From positions 39,091-103,090 of the IMG/VR virus record IMGVR_UViG_3300033153_009458: a stretch of 64,000 nt of DNA; one strand, 5' to 3'. This document shows positions 14,984 through 21,859 of this stretch, in pieces (position 1 is the first letter of the stretch; the number at the start of each line of letters is the position of its first letter). The DNA comes from a virus. The notes under the pieces were generated by a model. The model was not told the origin of the DNA and made no database searches. It saw nothing but the letters and a program-made list of their open reading frames with translations. The position numbers and the translations under genes are program-made.

Positions 14984-15373
14984 TTAGTCTTTCGGAATCC
15001 GCATAAAACTTTTTTCTTTTCCGGTCAGATCTTCGTAACCTTGACCAATGAATTCCGATTTATATACTCTTTCATCTGGGTTAAAATATTTAACATTGGT
15101 GATTGATTTTTTGTCAGTACCTTTTCGGTACGCTCGAATCGCTCTTTTGATTGAGTAATATTTAGCTTCAATCACTGAAAAAACATCTTCATCAACATTC
15201 CAAAAAGATATTCCACGGGCAACATTACCGTCTTCGTCTTTGATTAAACAAACGGCTGTTCGTCTTTCACCTTTTGGATCACGAACCCAATAAATTCGTT
15301 GTAACAGGTTTAAATTCTTGATTTGTTCTCGGATAAAACCCATCTTCTCACCTGTCGTTTTTTTGCGTTTCAT
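14984..15373 (-). CDS. Hypothetical protein
   Basis: 129 residues, basic, AAAGGAGAACAA before ATG. Strand-rich (RIYWVRDPKGERRTAVCLIKDEDGN) and a long helix in the centre. The stop is two bases from the tRNA-Met gene. Not recognised. Confidence 0.7.
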   Translation of the reverse strand: MKRKKTTGEKMGFIREQIKNLNLLQRIYWVRDPKGERRTAVCLIKDEDGNVARGISFWNVDEDVFSVIEAKYYSIKRAIRAYRKGTDKKSITNVKYFNPDERVYKSEFIGQGYEDLTGKEKSFMRIPKD

Positions 15374-15425
15374 TTGTTCTCCTTTATATTTCTATAAAAA
15401 ATAATCTGGTAAAATGCCCAGATTT

Positions 15426-15713
15426 TCATGTACTATCATCAATAGGGGCTAATATATCATCTGTTTTGAAAATTTCGAAACGTGCTCTATCTAATTTTTC
15501 TTTCGGTGTTCCGAACTCTTCTGGCAGTTCACGTTTCATTGCTTGTAAATCGGCTTCAACCGGCATACTCGGATATAAAGCTAAATTCAATAATTCGTCT
15601 TCTTCATCAATGATAACTGCTATCCCGTATTTGACATTGAATGCATTTATTCCAGGCTTATCGTGTGTATCCATAAGTATAGCTCGGATTTTCTTTTGCA
15701 TTTTTGTATTCAT
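15426..15713 (-). CDS. Hypothetical protein
   Basis: 95 residues, acidic alpha/beta (VKYGIAVIIDEEDELLNLALYP). Directly behind the promoter at 15721-15749. Function unknown. Confidence 0.7.
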   Translation of the reverse strand: MNTKMQKKIRAILMDTHDKPGINAFNVKYGIAVIIDEEDELLNLALYPSMPVEADLQAMKRELPEEFGTPKEKLDRARFEIFKTDDILAPIDDST

Positions 15714-15720
15714 GTCTTTA

Positions 15721-15749
15721 ATTATACGTAGTCTTTTTTAGTCTGTCAA
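15721..15749 (-). promoter_or_regulatory. Sigma70-type promoter
   Basis: TTGACA, 17-base spacer, TATAAT: a full consensus match, ending eight bases before the ATG at 15713, so the leader is very short or transcription starts within it. Confidence 0.8.
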
Positions 15750-15770
15750 GGTTTAAATTTTCTATATATA

Positions 15771-15935
15771 TTATTGTTTGGCAATTGCTTCTGATAGAAT
15801 TTTTACTGCTTCACCATTACCTGTTCGAAAATTTTTTTTTGCTATTTCCTTAATTTTAGAAAATAATGGATCACCTTTTTTCGTGCGAAGATATAAAGTT
15901 TCATACTCATATTTTTTGGTTTGTTTATTTTTCAT
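15771..15935 (-). CDS. Small basic protein
   Basis: 54 residues from ATG 15935 behind AAAGGATAT; the longer frame runs into tRNA-Asn. Begins MKNKQTKKYEYETLYLRTKKG, then a helix. No family recognised. Confidence 0.55.
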   Translation of the reverse strand: MKNKQTKKYEYETLYLRTKKGDPLFSKIKEIAKKNFRTGNGEAVKILSEAIAKQ

Positions 15936-15970
15936 ATATCCTTTTTGATTTATCAATATTTTAATTTTGA

Positions 15971-16043
15971 CTCCAGCGGCAAGGATCGAACTTGCGACAT
16001 TCCGGTTAACAGCCGGACGCTCTACCATCTGAGCTACACTGGA
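15971..16043 (-). tRNA. tRNA-Asn(GTT)
   Basis: Acceptor TCCAGTG/CGCTGGA, G73; anticodon stem TCCGG/CCGGA, loop CTGTTAA (anticodon GTT). Unlike most tRNAs here, CCA is not encoded (TCA follows), so the 3' end must be added by enzyme. Confidence 0.92.
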
Positions 16044-16167
16044 ATTTTAGGGGAGCTTGTTCTAGCTTCGCTTTTGTACTAAGCCCCGGTAAGCTCTTTA
16101 CACAACCCGTTTGTTCTCCACTTATCAATCCCCCTATTATGGTTGATGATAGCCCGAAGAATCTTCT
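16044..16167 (-). other. Non-coding gap with alternative hairpins
   Basis: TAGGGGAGCTT (16048-16058) can pair with AAGCCCC (16081-16087), with AAGCTC (16091-16096) or with CCCCTA (16131-16136); the pairings exclude each other. No ORF. May be a processing or switch element on the transcript into tRNA-Asn. Confidence 0.4.
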
Positions 16168-16749
16168 TTACATCTTCTTTTTTCCAACTTGAAATTTGAC
16201 CTTAGACTTTCCTGCCTTTCTAGCTATTGCTACACCGTTTTTCATAATCTTCACCTTAATCGGGTACGGGTAAACAGCTACTTTTTCTTCAACGTATATT
16301 GGATCAAGAGTACCACCCGGACCCGTACATATTACCCACGTTGCATTCGTATTTTTAGAGAGAAAAATTCCATTTGGTTCTTGTTGTTCAACAACCGGCG
16401 CATCACGCCAATTAGTAGTTGTCGGTTTCAACGGATTCGTCAAACTGGTATCGTACGGAATACCGTAACCCATACTCGGACAATCACCACCATAAACACC
16501 CGTGTCAGATCTCCAAATAGAGTGTGTTGATACTCGTTGGTTTCTCAGATTGTACAGCTGAATAACCAATTCACGTTCTAACGACCAACCATATGCCGGG
16601 ACCGGTTGACGCTTGGCGTAAGTCGAAGATTGCCGATTTGCAGCTTTTTGATCTCTTTCATCTTGTGAATCTTCACAAGAACTCGCCATTAAAAACAAAC
16701 AACTAACTACCAAAACCAAAATTCCTATCGTTCGTTTAAAACCTTTCAT
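16168..16749 (-). CDS. Probable phage lipoprotein
   Basis: 193 residues. A positively charged start (MKGFKRT), a hydrophobic stretch and a lipobox-like LMASSC (Cys near residue 24) indicate export and lipidation at the membrane. The mature part has GGDCPSMGYG and WVICTGPGG. Such phage lipoproteins are often involved in superinfection exclusion, but nothing here proves this. Its start overlaps the stop of the membrane protein upstream by one base. Confidence 0.65.
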   Translation of the reverse strand: MKGFKRTIGILVLVVSCLFLMASSCEDSQDERDQKAANRQSSTYAKRQPVPAYGWSLERELVIQLYNLRNQRVSTHSIWRSDTGVYGGDCPSMGYGIPYDTSLTNPLKPTTTNWRDAPVVEQQEPNGIFLSKNTNATWVICTGPGGTLDPIYVEEKVAVYPYPIKVKIMKNGVAIARKAGKSKVKFQVGKKKM

Positions 16750-17078
16750 TAATTTCTCCTTTCAGCGGCTCTTTGCAGTACGGCAATTGATGCACGTTTA
16801 GCTCTTAAGCCTTGTTTCGTTTCTTCATCCATATTAGATGAAGTTAATTGAACATCAATTTCAGCCAATTGTGCTTCGTAAGTTGTCATTTCGATCTCAC
16901 GAGCTTCTTGATATTGATGACTTGCTTTGAATACCTTGTGTTCAATGAAGGTATTCGTGAAAATGGCTAAATAGCCAAGAAAAGTAAAAATAAGAATAGT
17001 AGCAACGACTAAAGCCATAACAATACCCCACGATTTTGTTATTTCATCGGCACCGCTATCATATTCGGGATCAAACAT
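16749..17078 (-). CDS. One-helix membrane protein with coiled tail
   Basis: 109 residues. A transmembrane segment lies at about residues 18-42 (IVMALVVATILIFTFLGYL), followed by a coiled coil (EAREIEMTTYEAQLAEIDVQ). AAAGGAGTCAAT precedes ATG. Probably forms an operon with the lipoprotein and may act with it at the envelope. Confidence 0.7.
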   Translation of the reverse strand: MFDPEYDSGADEITKSWGIVMALVVATILIFTFLGYLAIFTNTFIEHKVFKASHQYQEAREIEMTTYEAQLAEIDVQLTSSNMDEETKQGLRAKRASIAVLQRAAERRN

Positions 17079-17126
17079 ATTGACTCCTTTTTGTTCATTT
17101 AAAGGAATTTCAAATAGGCATCCTTT

Positions 17127-17327
17127 TTAGCCTTTTTTATCGTATCTACTATCTAATGTATCTAAATCTTTAACAACCCATTCACAAAATTCTCGTAAAA
17201 TCAAATCGTGTGGCATTTTAAATGTTTTTTCTATTAGTGTTACAATATAGTTTAACGGTGTAAAAAACACCAAAAGTATTATAAATCCACCTATGATTAA
17301 TTTTGTTGTTAGTAAAAATCTTTTCAT
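17127..17327 (-). CDS. Membrane protein
   Basis: 66 residues, hydrophobic first half (LIIGGFIILLVFFTPLNYIV) and an acidic/basic tail. Start site is weak. Lies 17 bases from tRNA-Pro. Confidence 0.55.
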   Translation of the reverse strand: MKRFLLTTKLIIGGFIILLVFFTPLNYIVTLIEKTFKMPHDLILREFCEWVVKDLDTLDSRYDKKG

Positions 17328-17343
17328 TTTATTTTATTTGAGC

Positions 17344-17420
17344 TGGTCGGAGTGAATGGATTTGAACCACCGTTTTCTCGCTCCCAAAGCGAGCGACTTA
17401 CCAGACTAGCCTACACTCCG
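17344..17420 (-). tRNA. tRNA-Pro(TGG)
   Basis: Acceptor CGGAGTG/CACTCCG, A73, encoded CCA; anticodon stem CTCGC/GCGAG, loop TTTGGGA (anticodon TGG). Confidence 0.92.
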
Positions 17421-17422
17421 AT

Positions 17423-17680
17423 TTAATTTTCTTCTTCTTTACAATGTATCCAAAATTTTGAGCCGTGTTCAACATCGGCATTAGGATCATTCAAGGCGTT
17501 GATCATATCTTCGTCTTCAAAATCTGTAATTTTTATTTCTTCTTTACTACGACTAACAACGTATTTTTTATCTTCAAACTCAACACAAATACCTTCATCT
17601 ACGTCTAACAGCATTGAAGTAGCCATTGCGAATATAGAAGCTGCCTTTTCATCCGTCATATCATTCATTCTTTTCCCCAA
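17423..17680 (-). CDS. Hypothetical acidic protein
   Basis: 85 residues, acidic (CVEFEDKKYVVSRSKEEIKI, then EDEDM). Overlaps the upstream gene by 16 bases. Not recognised. Confidence 0.7.
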   Translation of the reverse strand: MGKRMNDMTDEKAASIFAMATSMLLDVDEGICVEFEDKKYVVSRSKEEIKITDFEDEDMINALNDPNADVEHGSKFWIHCKEEEN

Positions 17681-17904
17681 TATCCTTGTAATTTAAGTAA
17701 AAATTCTGATGCGTGATATCTGGTTTTAAATCCGTCAACTGGACACAAATAATTCGGTTGATCTGATACAGCTGACCAATATCTTCTCATTTTAAATATT
17801 TTTCCTATCAATATATCTCCAATATAAAACGCATGGCATTTTGATCCCTTCAATTTTTTATAGTGAAAATCTAAAACTTGACCGTTCAAGGTTACACTGT
17901 ACAT
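17665..17904 (-). CDS. Hypothetical protein
   Basis: 79 residues, basic and aromatic (LKGSKCHAFYIGDILIGKIF). It starts 60 bases from the divergent gene at 17964; no ribosome site is clear. Not recognised. Confidence 0.6.
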   Translation of the reverse strand: MYSVTLNGQVLDFHYKKLKGSKCHAFYIGDILIGKIFKMRRYWSAVSDQPNYLCPVDGFKTRYHASEFLLKLQGYWGKE

Positions 17905-17924
17905 GATATTAATTATATATGTTT

Positions 17925-17932
17925 TATAAATA
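17925..17932 (+). promoter_or_regulatory. Late promoter TATAAATA
   Basis: TTTATAAATATATTAAAC, identical over 18 bases to the late promoter at 43079, 32 bases before the RelA/SpoT-like gene. Confidence 0.8.
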
Positions 17933-17963
17933 TATTAAACCGAACAATTAACCAAAGATTACT

Positions 17964-18716
17964 ATGAGATCGTTTTCAGCTTTTATTGCCGATTTAAATG
18001 AAGCAGTCAAACAAACTGCGTTGCTTAAACATCCTACTGTTATGAGATTCTTAGCTTACGAAAAATCTAAGAAAATGTTACCTTCTGGTGTCTCGAAAGA
18101 CAAATTATTAGGTGACGTTTACCAAGAATTACAACCCCTTTTAACAAATACGCACGAAAAATTCAAAAAACTGCTCAATAAAATGGTCGGTGGTAAAAAA
18201 AGAGGTAATACCAAAATTTTAACTGATATTAAATCTCTTAAATCTCTCAAATCGAAAGTCATAGCCCGGAAAAAACCTTTACAAGGTATCGGTGATTTAG
18301 TCCGTGGTGCTCTTCTCTTTGAATTCAAAGAAGAAGCTGATAAATTTGTTAAAGACTTTCGACGTAAACACGCTAATTTAATTATCAAGTACGACGAAAA
18401 ACAAAAAGAAAATAAAAATTCTTTTGGTTATTACGGTTCACATCATTTCAAACTAGCTCTAAATGGTATACTTGTTGAGCTTCAAGTCATGACTAACAAA
18501 CTTTGGTCTTATAAAGAAGCTGGCCATGAATATTACAATAAATATCGTGATGCCGGTACTGATGCTAAAGTTAGTCGATCAGATATAGCAGCATCACAAG
18601 GTACATTCTTTAAAGGTAATCGACCTAAATTCAAACGTGAATCAGTAGAAGACGTGTTCAATGAGTTTCCTGATCTCGATTCACTGTTAAGAGAAATGTT
18701 CTTGCCCAAAGATTAA
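17964..18716 (+). CDS. RelA/SpoT-like protein with capsid-targeting-like N terminus
   Basis: 250 residues, sole plus-strand gene in a minus-strand region, behind a late promoter. Residues 1-14 (MRSFSAFIADLNEA) resemble T4 capsid-targeting sequences (MKTYQEFIAEA), with a possible prohead-protease site after LNE. Residues ~105-205 carry the RelA/SpoT nucleotidyltransferase layout: GIGDLVRGALLF, a basic strand, FGYYGSHHFKL (compare GYRSLH), VELQVMTNKLWSYKEAGHEYY (compare VEIQIRT...W...EH..Y). The usual R of the Q-x-R-T motif is replaced by M. Possible activities are (p)ppGpp synthesis or pyrophosphorylation of tRNA, as in toxSAS proteins. Expression late and packaging into the head are inferences. 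Confidence 0.75.
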   Translation: MRSFSAFIADLNEAVKQTALLKHPTVMRFLAYEKSKKMLPSGVSKDKLLGDVYQELQPLLTNTHEKFKKLLNKMVGGKKRGNTKILTDIKSLKSLKSKVIARKKPLQGIGDLVRGALLFEFKEEADKFVKDFRRKHANLIIKYDEKQKENKNSFGYYGSHHFKLALNGILVELQVMTNKLWSYKEAGHEYYNKYRDAGTDAKVSRSDIAASQGTFFKGNRPKFKRESVEDVFNEFPDLDSLLREMFLPKD

Positions 18717-19102
18717 GTTTTTTTCAGATAGAATGAGAAATGCCCATTTTCGTGTTCATAGAAATGATATAATTTCTCTATTTCTTTTAAACTTCTATTA
18801 ATATATCTTCTGTATACAGCCGCTTTTCGTTTTGTTGACGCTTCGAAGTATATCATTTTTGGTTTGGATTCATACATCCAAGAAATGACTGCATCTTTAA
18901 CTTTATTAAGTACACCAAACGGATTCGCAGTCAAATCAACATCTCCAATTTCGTCTTCATCGTTGTACCAAAAAAAATGATTTCGTTTTTTGCCTTTTTT
19001 TGTGGCACCGCTACGTAGTTCGAAAGCAACTGAACCTGTCGTATCATTCATGTAAATACGATAATTTAGGCCGCATATTGAAAAGTCCACTGTTTTTTCC
19101 AT
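18713..19102 (-). CDS. Hypothetical protein
   Basis: 129 residues, basic, strand-rich start (MEKTVDFSICGLNYRIYM) and helix-rich end. Its stop overlaps the stop of the RelA/SpoT-like gene by four bases on the other strand. Transcribed from the promoter at 19133-19162. Confidence 0.7.
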   Translation of the reverse strand: MEKTVDFSICGLNYRIYMNDTTGSVAFELRSGATKKGKKRNHFFWYNDEDEIGDVDLTANPFGVLNKVKDAVISWMYESKPKMIYFEASTKRKAAVYRRYINRSLKEIEKLYHFYEHENGHFSFYLKKT

Positions 19103-19132
19103 AGTCTATTACCATTTTCTAAGTTCACTTTA

Positions 19133-19162
19133 AATATACGGTACACAAACTATTTCTGTCAA
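19133..19162 (-). promoter_or_regulatory. Sigma70-type promoter
   Basis: TTGACA, 18-base spacer, TATATT, 31 bases before the ATG at 19102. Confidence 0.7.
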
Positions 19163-19173
19163 GTGTTTTTTTA

Positions 19174-19256
19174 TGGAGCCAAGGGTGAGATTCGAACTCA
19201 CGATGTGGTATAATACCTTACAAAAGTATCCCTTTCGACCACTCAGGCACCTTGGC
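19174..19256 (-). tRNA. tRNA with Thr anticodon (TGT), class-II-like body
   Basis: 83 bases with encoded CCA. Acceptor GCCAAGG/CCTTGGC, T73; anticodon stem ATACT/GGTAT, loop TTTGTAA (anticodon TGT, Thr ACA). The D arm (CCTGAGTGGTCGAAAGG) and the 11-base variable region look like Ser/Leu tRNAs, so identity by body and by anticodon disagree. Confidence 0.8.
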
Positions 19257-19264
19257 CTTTTTAA

Positions 19265-19471
19265 TTATTCTTCAGTTGAAGCACAAGTTGTCAATACATT
19301 ATCTTCGTACACCGATTGAAAAACCATATTTTTGGTGATTTTTCTCGGAATTTTCAGTTGTTTGATGGTTTTCTCGGCTTTCTCGAATGTTCCAGCAATG
19401 ACATTAAACATATACTCGTTACCATCATCATCAGTTGAAGTAAAATTCCATTGAAATTTTCTTGTACTCAT
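19265..19471 (-). CDS. Hypothetical protein
   Basis: 68 residues; MSTRKFQWNFTSTDDDGNEY, then a lysine-rich helix. AAGGAGAACCA precedes ATG. Lies between tRNA-Thr and tRNA-Glu. Not recognised. Confidence 0.65.
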   Translation of the reverse strand: MSTRKFQWNFTSTDDDGNEYMFNVIAGTFEKAEKTIKQLKIPRKITKNMVFQSVYEDNVLTTCASTEE

Positions 19472-19504
19472 TGGTTCTCCTTAAATTTATTAGTTTACTT
19501 ATTT

Positions 19505-19579
19505 TGGTATCCCGACTGAGAATCGAACTCAGGTTGCTGGCTTGAAAAGCCAGTGTCCTAACCACTAAACGACCGGGAC
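19505..19579 (-). tRNA. tRNA-Glu(TTC)
   Basis: Acceptor GTCCCGG/TCGGGAT, A73, encoded CCA; anticodon stem CTGGC/GCCAG, loop TTTTCAA (anticodon TTC). Confidence 0.93.
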
Positions 19580-19582
19580 TTT

Positions 19583-19939
19583 TTACAATTTATCAGCGTA
19601 GCTTGTGTGGCTAATTGTTAGTGTATTGTTTGATGTATTAGTATCATCAAGTTGAACAGTTCCACTTGTTGTCGTATTTTTTAGATCAATATCAACACCA
19701 CTCATATCAGTTGTACCTGTAAGTGGTTGTGCTACGGTCCAAGCTGGTGCTGTATAAGTTGTTTGATCTGAAGTAAGAGGTGCATTCCAAACTTCATGAC
19801 CTAAATTCAATTGTTCAGGAAAATTCTCGTTCAAAATATCCCTTAATTCTTTAATTTCTTCTAGAGTTAATAACGTTCTAATCTTCCCTATTTGTAACTC
19901 TACTTTGTTGAATTGTATTTTTCTTTTTCCCTTTGGCAT
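19583..19939 (-). CDS. Hypothetical protein, basic head and T/S-rich tail
   Basis: 118 residues. First 40 residues basic and helical (MPKGKRKIQFNKVELQIGKI); last 60 rich in T, S, N and D (NTTTSGTVQLDDTNTSNNTL), as in some virion or fiber proteins. It has a weak start and shares 62 bases with the small frame upstream. Function unknown. Confidence 0.55.
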   Translation of the reverse strand: MPKGKRKIQFNKVELQIGKIRTLLTLEEIKELRDILNENFPEQLNLGHEVWNAPLTSDQTTYTAPAWTVAQPLTGTTDMSGVDIDLKNTTTSGTVQLDDTNTSNNTLTISHTSYADKL

Positions 19940-20057
19940 TATATTTCTCGAATAACTCGGTTAATTTACGATTTGGTAATACTGGACCTTTTTTAGCTTC
20001 TCGTAAAGCTTCAAAATCCTCTTTTGATATACCTATTTTTTGATATTTTCTATGCAT
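19878..20057 (-). CDS. Small basic protein (overlapping)
   Basis: 59 residues: MHRKYQKIGISKEDFEALRE, then K-rich. Start overlaps the upstream stop by eight bases. The long overlap with the next gene makes one of the two starts doubtful. Confidence 0.4.
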   Translation of the reverse strand: MHRKYQKIGISKEDFEALREAKKGPVLPNRKLTELFEKYNAKGKKKNTIQQSRVTNRED

Positions 20058-20235
20058 ATTTTGCGTAAGGTCCGCTTACTTCATAATCGTATTGATATTG
20101 GTGTTCGTGGTCACATCGTTGACATAATAAAGTTCCAAATTTTGATCTACCGTTGTCGTGCTCGACCATTTTAATGTACTTATGGCCAGCAAATTTACAC
20201 ATGTATTCTTGAATTTGTTTAATTATTTTTGTCAT
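20050..20235 (-). CDS. Small protein with CQRCDH zinc site
   Basis: 61 residues. CKFAGH near residue 13 and CQRC near 40 plus several His could bind Zn. The ATG uses the A of the encoded CCA of the Arg tRNA upstream, and the AAGGGG of the tRNA acceptor may act as ribosome site: tRNA and mRNA therefore compete for the same bases. Confidence 0.55.
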   Translation of the reverse strand: MTKIIKQIQEYMCKFAGHKYIKMVEHDNGRSKFGTLLCQRCDHEHQYQYDYEVSGPYAKYA

Positions 20236-20322
20236 GGAACCCCTTGGTGGAGTCGAACCACACGCTATCCGTTAAGCTAGTTTTACTAGATCGATTTAGA
20301 AGACCGATGCCTTACAAGGGGC
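20235..20322 (-). tRNA. tRNA-Arg(TCT)-like gene with rearranged arms
   Basis: Acceptor GCCCCTT/AAGGGGT, T73 and encoded CCA, T loop TTCGACT. A perfect anticodon arm TCGGT-CTTCTAA-ATCGA (anticodon TCT) follows only eight bases after the acceptor. A D-arm-like AGCTTAACGGATAGCG lies downstream, in the variable region, behind a CTAG/CTAG hairpin. Either a rearranged pseudo-tRNA or an unusual functional one. Confidence 0.6.
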
Positions 20323-20330
20323 TATTATAG

Positions 20331-20399
20331 AACCCCTATACAGGATCGAACTGTACCTATCGGCTTCGAAGGCCAATGTCCTTATCCAAAGGTAGGGGC
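20331..20399 (-). tRNA. tRNA-Arg(TCG)
   Basis: Compact, 69 bases, no encoded CCA (CTA follows T73). Acceptor GCCCCTA/TAGGGGT; short D arm CCTTTGGATAAGG; anticodon stem TTGGC/GCCGA with loop CTTCGAA (anticodon TCG); T stem TACAG/CTGTA. Confidence 0.85.
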
Positions 20400-20418
20400 G
20401 TTTGTACGATCCCTACGT

Positions 20419-20646
20419 CTATATTTTTGTTTTATTTTCATAATAATTTTCACAAGTTTTTTTTAGGCATCCTAGTGATTCGCCTTCCCATGTATTAATA
20501 ATTGTGCTACCGCATATTTCACAATACGGTCTTTGTATGTCGTTTACTAAATCTTTATTGTTAGATTTAAGTTCATCTTCTATTAATTTTACGGTTGAAT
20601 ACGCAACCCACGCAATAAAAATAACAAATAAAATATTTAGTATCAT
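20419..20646 (-). CDS. Membrane protein with zinc-type cysteines
   Basis: 75 residues. Residues 2-20 hydrophobic (ILNILFVIFIAWVAYSTV); CEIC near residue 42 and CLKKTC near 59 may bind Zn. Short 12-base gap to tRNA-Asp. Function unknown. Confidence 0.6.
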   Translation of the reverse strand: MILNILFVIFIAWVAYSTVKLIEDELKSNNKDLVNDIQRPYCEICGSTIINTWEGESLGCLKKTCENYYENKTKI

Positions 20647-20660
20647 TTTTCTCTTTGTTT

Positions 20661-20739
20661 TGGCACCCCTGATCGGATTTGAACCGACGATTTCCGCCTT
20701 GACAGGGCAGTGTCATAGACCAGACTAGACCACAGGGGT
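20661..20739 (-). tRNA. tRNA-Asp(GTC)
   Basis: Acceptor ACCCCTG/CAGGGGT, G73, encoded CCA; anticodon stem CTGCC/GGCGG, loop CTGTCAA (anticodon GTC); T stem GTCGG/CCGAT. Confidence 0.9.
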
Positions 20740-20760
20740 ATATTTTTTACTTAGTTTTTT

Positions 20761-20828
20761 CCCTTTTAAAAGGGAATAGTATTTAAAGGGATTCTTAATT
20801 CTAAGAATTTAATTAGGTTACTATTCCC
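20761..20828 (-). ncRNA. Switch-like structured non-coding element
   Basis: CCCTTTTAAAAGGG (20761-20774) is a perfect palindrome. Its GGG also opens GGGAATAGTA (20772-20781), which pairs exactly with TACTATTCCC (20819-20828) around an inner ATTCTTA/TAAGAAT hairpin. The two folds exclude each other. The 190-base gap has no ORF. Confidence 0.5.
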
Positions 20829-20933
20829 AAAAACCTTACACGTTCTTCTTTTTACACGCTCATAATCTTACACTTTTCTATTATATAGTTACACTCATTT
20901 TATCTCTTATATTATATTCTAATGTATTATGTA

Positions 20934-21551
20934 TTATAAATTCAAGATATTGCCAAGTTTAACTGGTAGAAAATCTGTATTTTCTACTGATAAGTTTATG
21001 CATCTTGAATCAGGTTGTTGATAACTATGCGAATGCCCGTGTACACTTACACTACATTCATTAATTTCAAAAACCTGAGCTAATTGTTCGTAACATTTTT
21101 GGTATCTATCATTTTGTACTGATGATAAATCCCTTATTGGCAAATGACAAATTAGCATTTTTTGACCATTTAACTCGTATATTATATAAGGAAAATGGTC
21201 ATTGATAAGAGGTTCTTTAATAACAATCCAGCCTAGATCTTCATAGATCTCAGCTGGTGCTCTGTCATGATTACCCCTCATCAAGATTTTACGACCATTC
21301 AACAACCCCGAAAATTTTCGTATATTATTATACGTTTTGTCATCGTCGAACTTGTTAATCGTAAAGTCTCCCATATGCAGAATAGTGTCTTCATCTTTAA
21401 TTTTACTATTCCACTGATCTATTTGAAAATCATCAAAATACTTATAACCATGTTTCAATGCTGTTTCAATTCGAATTGGTTCATATATTTCAGTAAGTTT
21501 ATCGTGATCTAAATGTGTATCTGATATCAACCACGTATTTTCATCAATCAT
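20934..21551 (-). CDS. Calcineurin-like metallophosphoesterase
   Basis: 205 residues. The five metal-binding blocks are in order: SDTHLDHD (near residue 10), GDF (near 61), GNHD (near 92), CHLP (near 135) and VHGHSH (near 170). This is the YfcE/CPPED-type fold that hydrolyses phosphoesters with two metals. Unlike gp47 it has no DNA-nuclease C-terminal domain, so a small-molecule or RNA substrate is more likely. Co-operonic with the gene at 21548 (four-base overlap). Confidence 0.9.
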   Translation of the reverse strand: MIDENTWLISDTHLDHDKLTEIYEPIRIETALKHGYKYFDDFQIDQWNSKIKDEDTILHMGDFTINKFDDDKTYNNIRKFSGLLNGRKILMRGNHDRAPAEIYEDLGWIVIKEPLINDHFPYIIYELNGQKMLICHLPIRDLSSVQNDRYQKCYEQLAQVFEINECSVSVHGHSHSYQQPDSRCINLSVENTDFLPVKLGNILNL

Positions 21552-21802
21552 TTTGTTGAAATTTTTTGTATCCTTTCAGTGATCCATTCATACGGATCAC
21601 CAGTTCGGGCTTTTGCAATACCATAAGGCATACCATCTGAACCTTCGTACTCCAAAAACCATTCATAAATATTTTTGAGAGTATCATTTGACAAACCATT
21701 AACACCGTAGAATTCTCTTGTAGCGTCAACAGCGTCTTTGTACGCAAAACCAAAACTGTAAATTACGTCTACAACTTTTTCAAATTCTGTTTCAGTCGGC
21801 AT
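21548..21802 (-). CDS. Hypothetical protein
   Basis: 84 residues, helical and acidic (EFEKVVDVIYSFGFAYKDAV). TAGGAGAGATT precedes ATG. Behind the promoter at 21823-21851 and coupled to the phosphoesterase. Not recognised. Confidence 0.75.
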   Translation of the reverse strand: MPTETEFEKVVDVIYSFGFAYKDAVDATREFYGVNGLSNDTLKNIYEWFLEYEGSDGMPYGIAKARTGDPYEWITERIQKISTK

Positions 21803-21822
21803 AATCTCTCCTATTTAACTAT

Positions 21823-21851
21823 ATATTAAATACAAAAAAGTTCTCTGTCAA
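21823..21851 (-). promoter_or_regulatory. Sigma70-type promoter
   Basis: TTGACA, 17-base spacer, TAATAT, 20 bases before the ATG at 21802. Confidence 0.8.
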
Positions 21852-21859
21852 GATATTTT

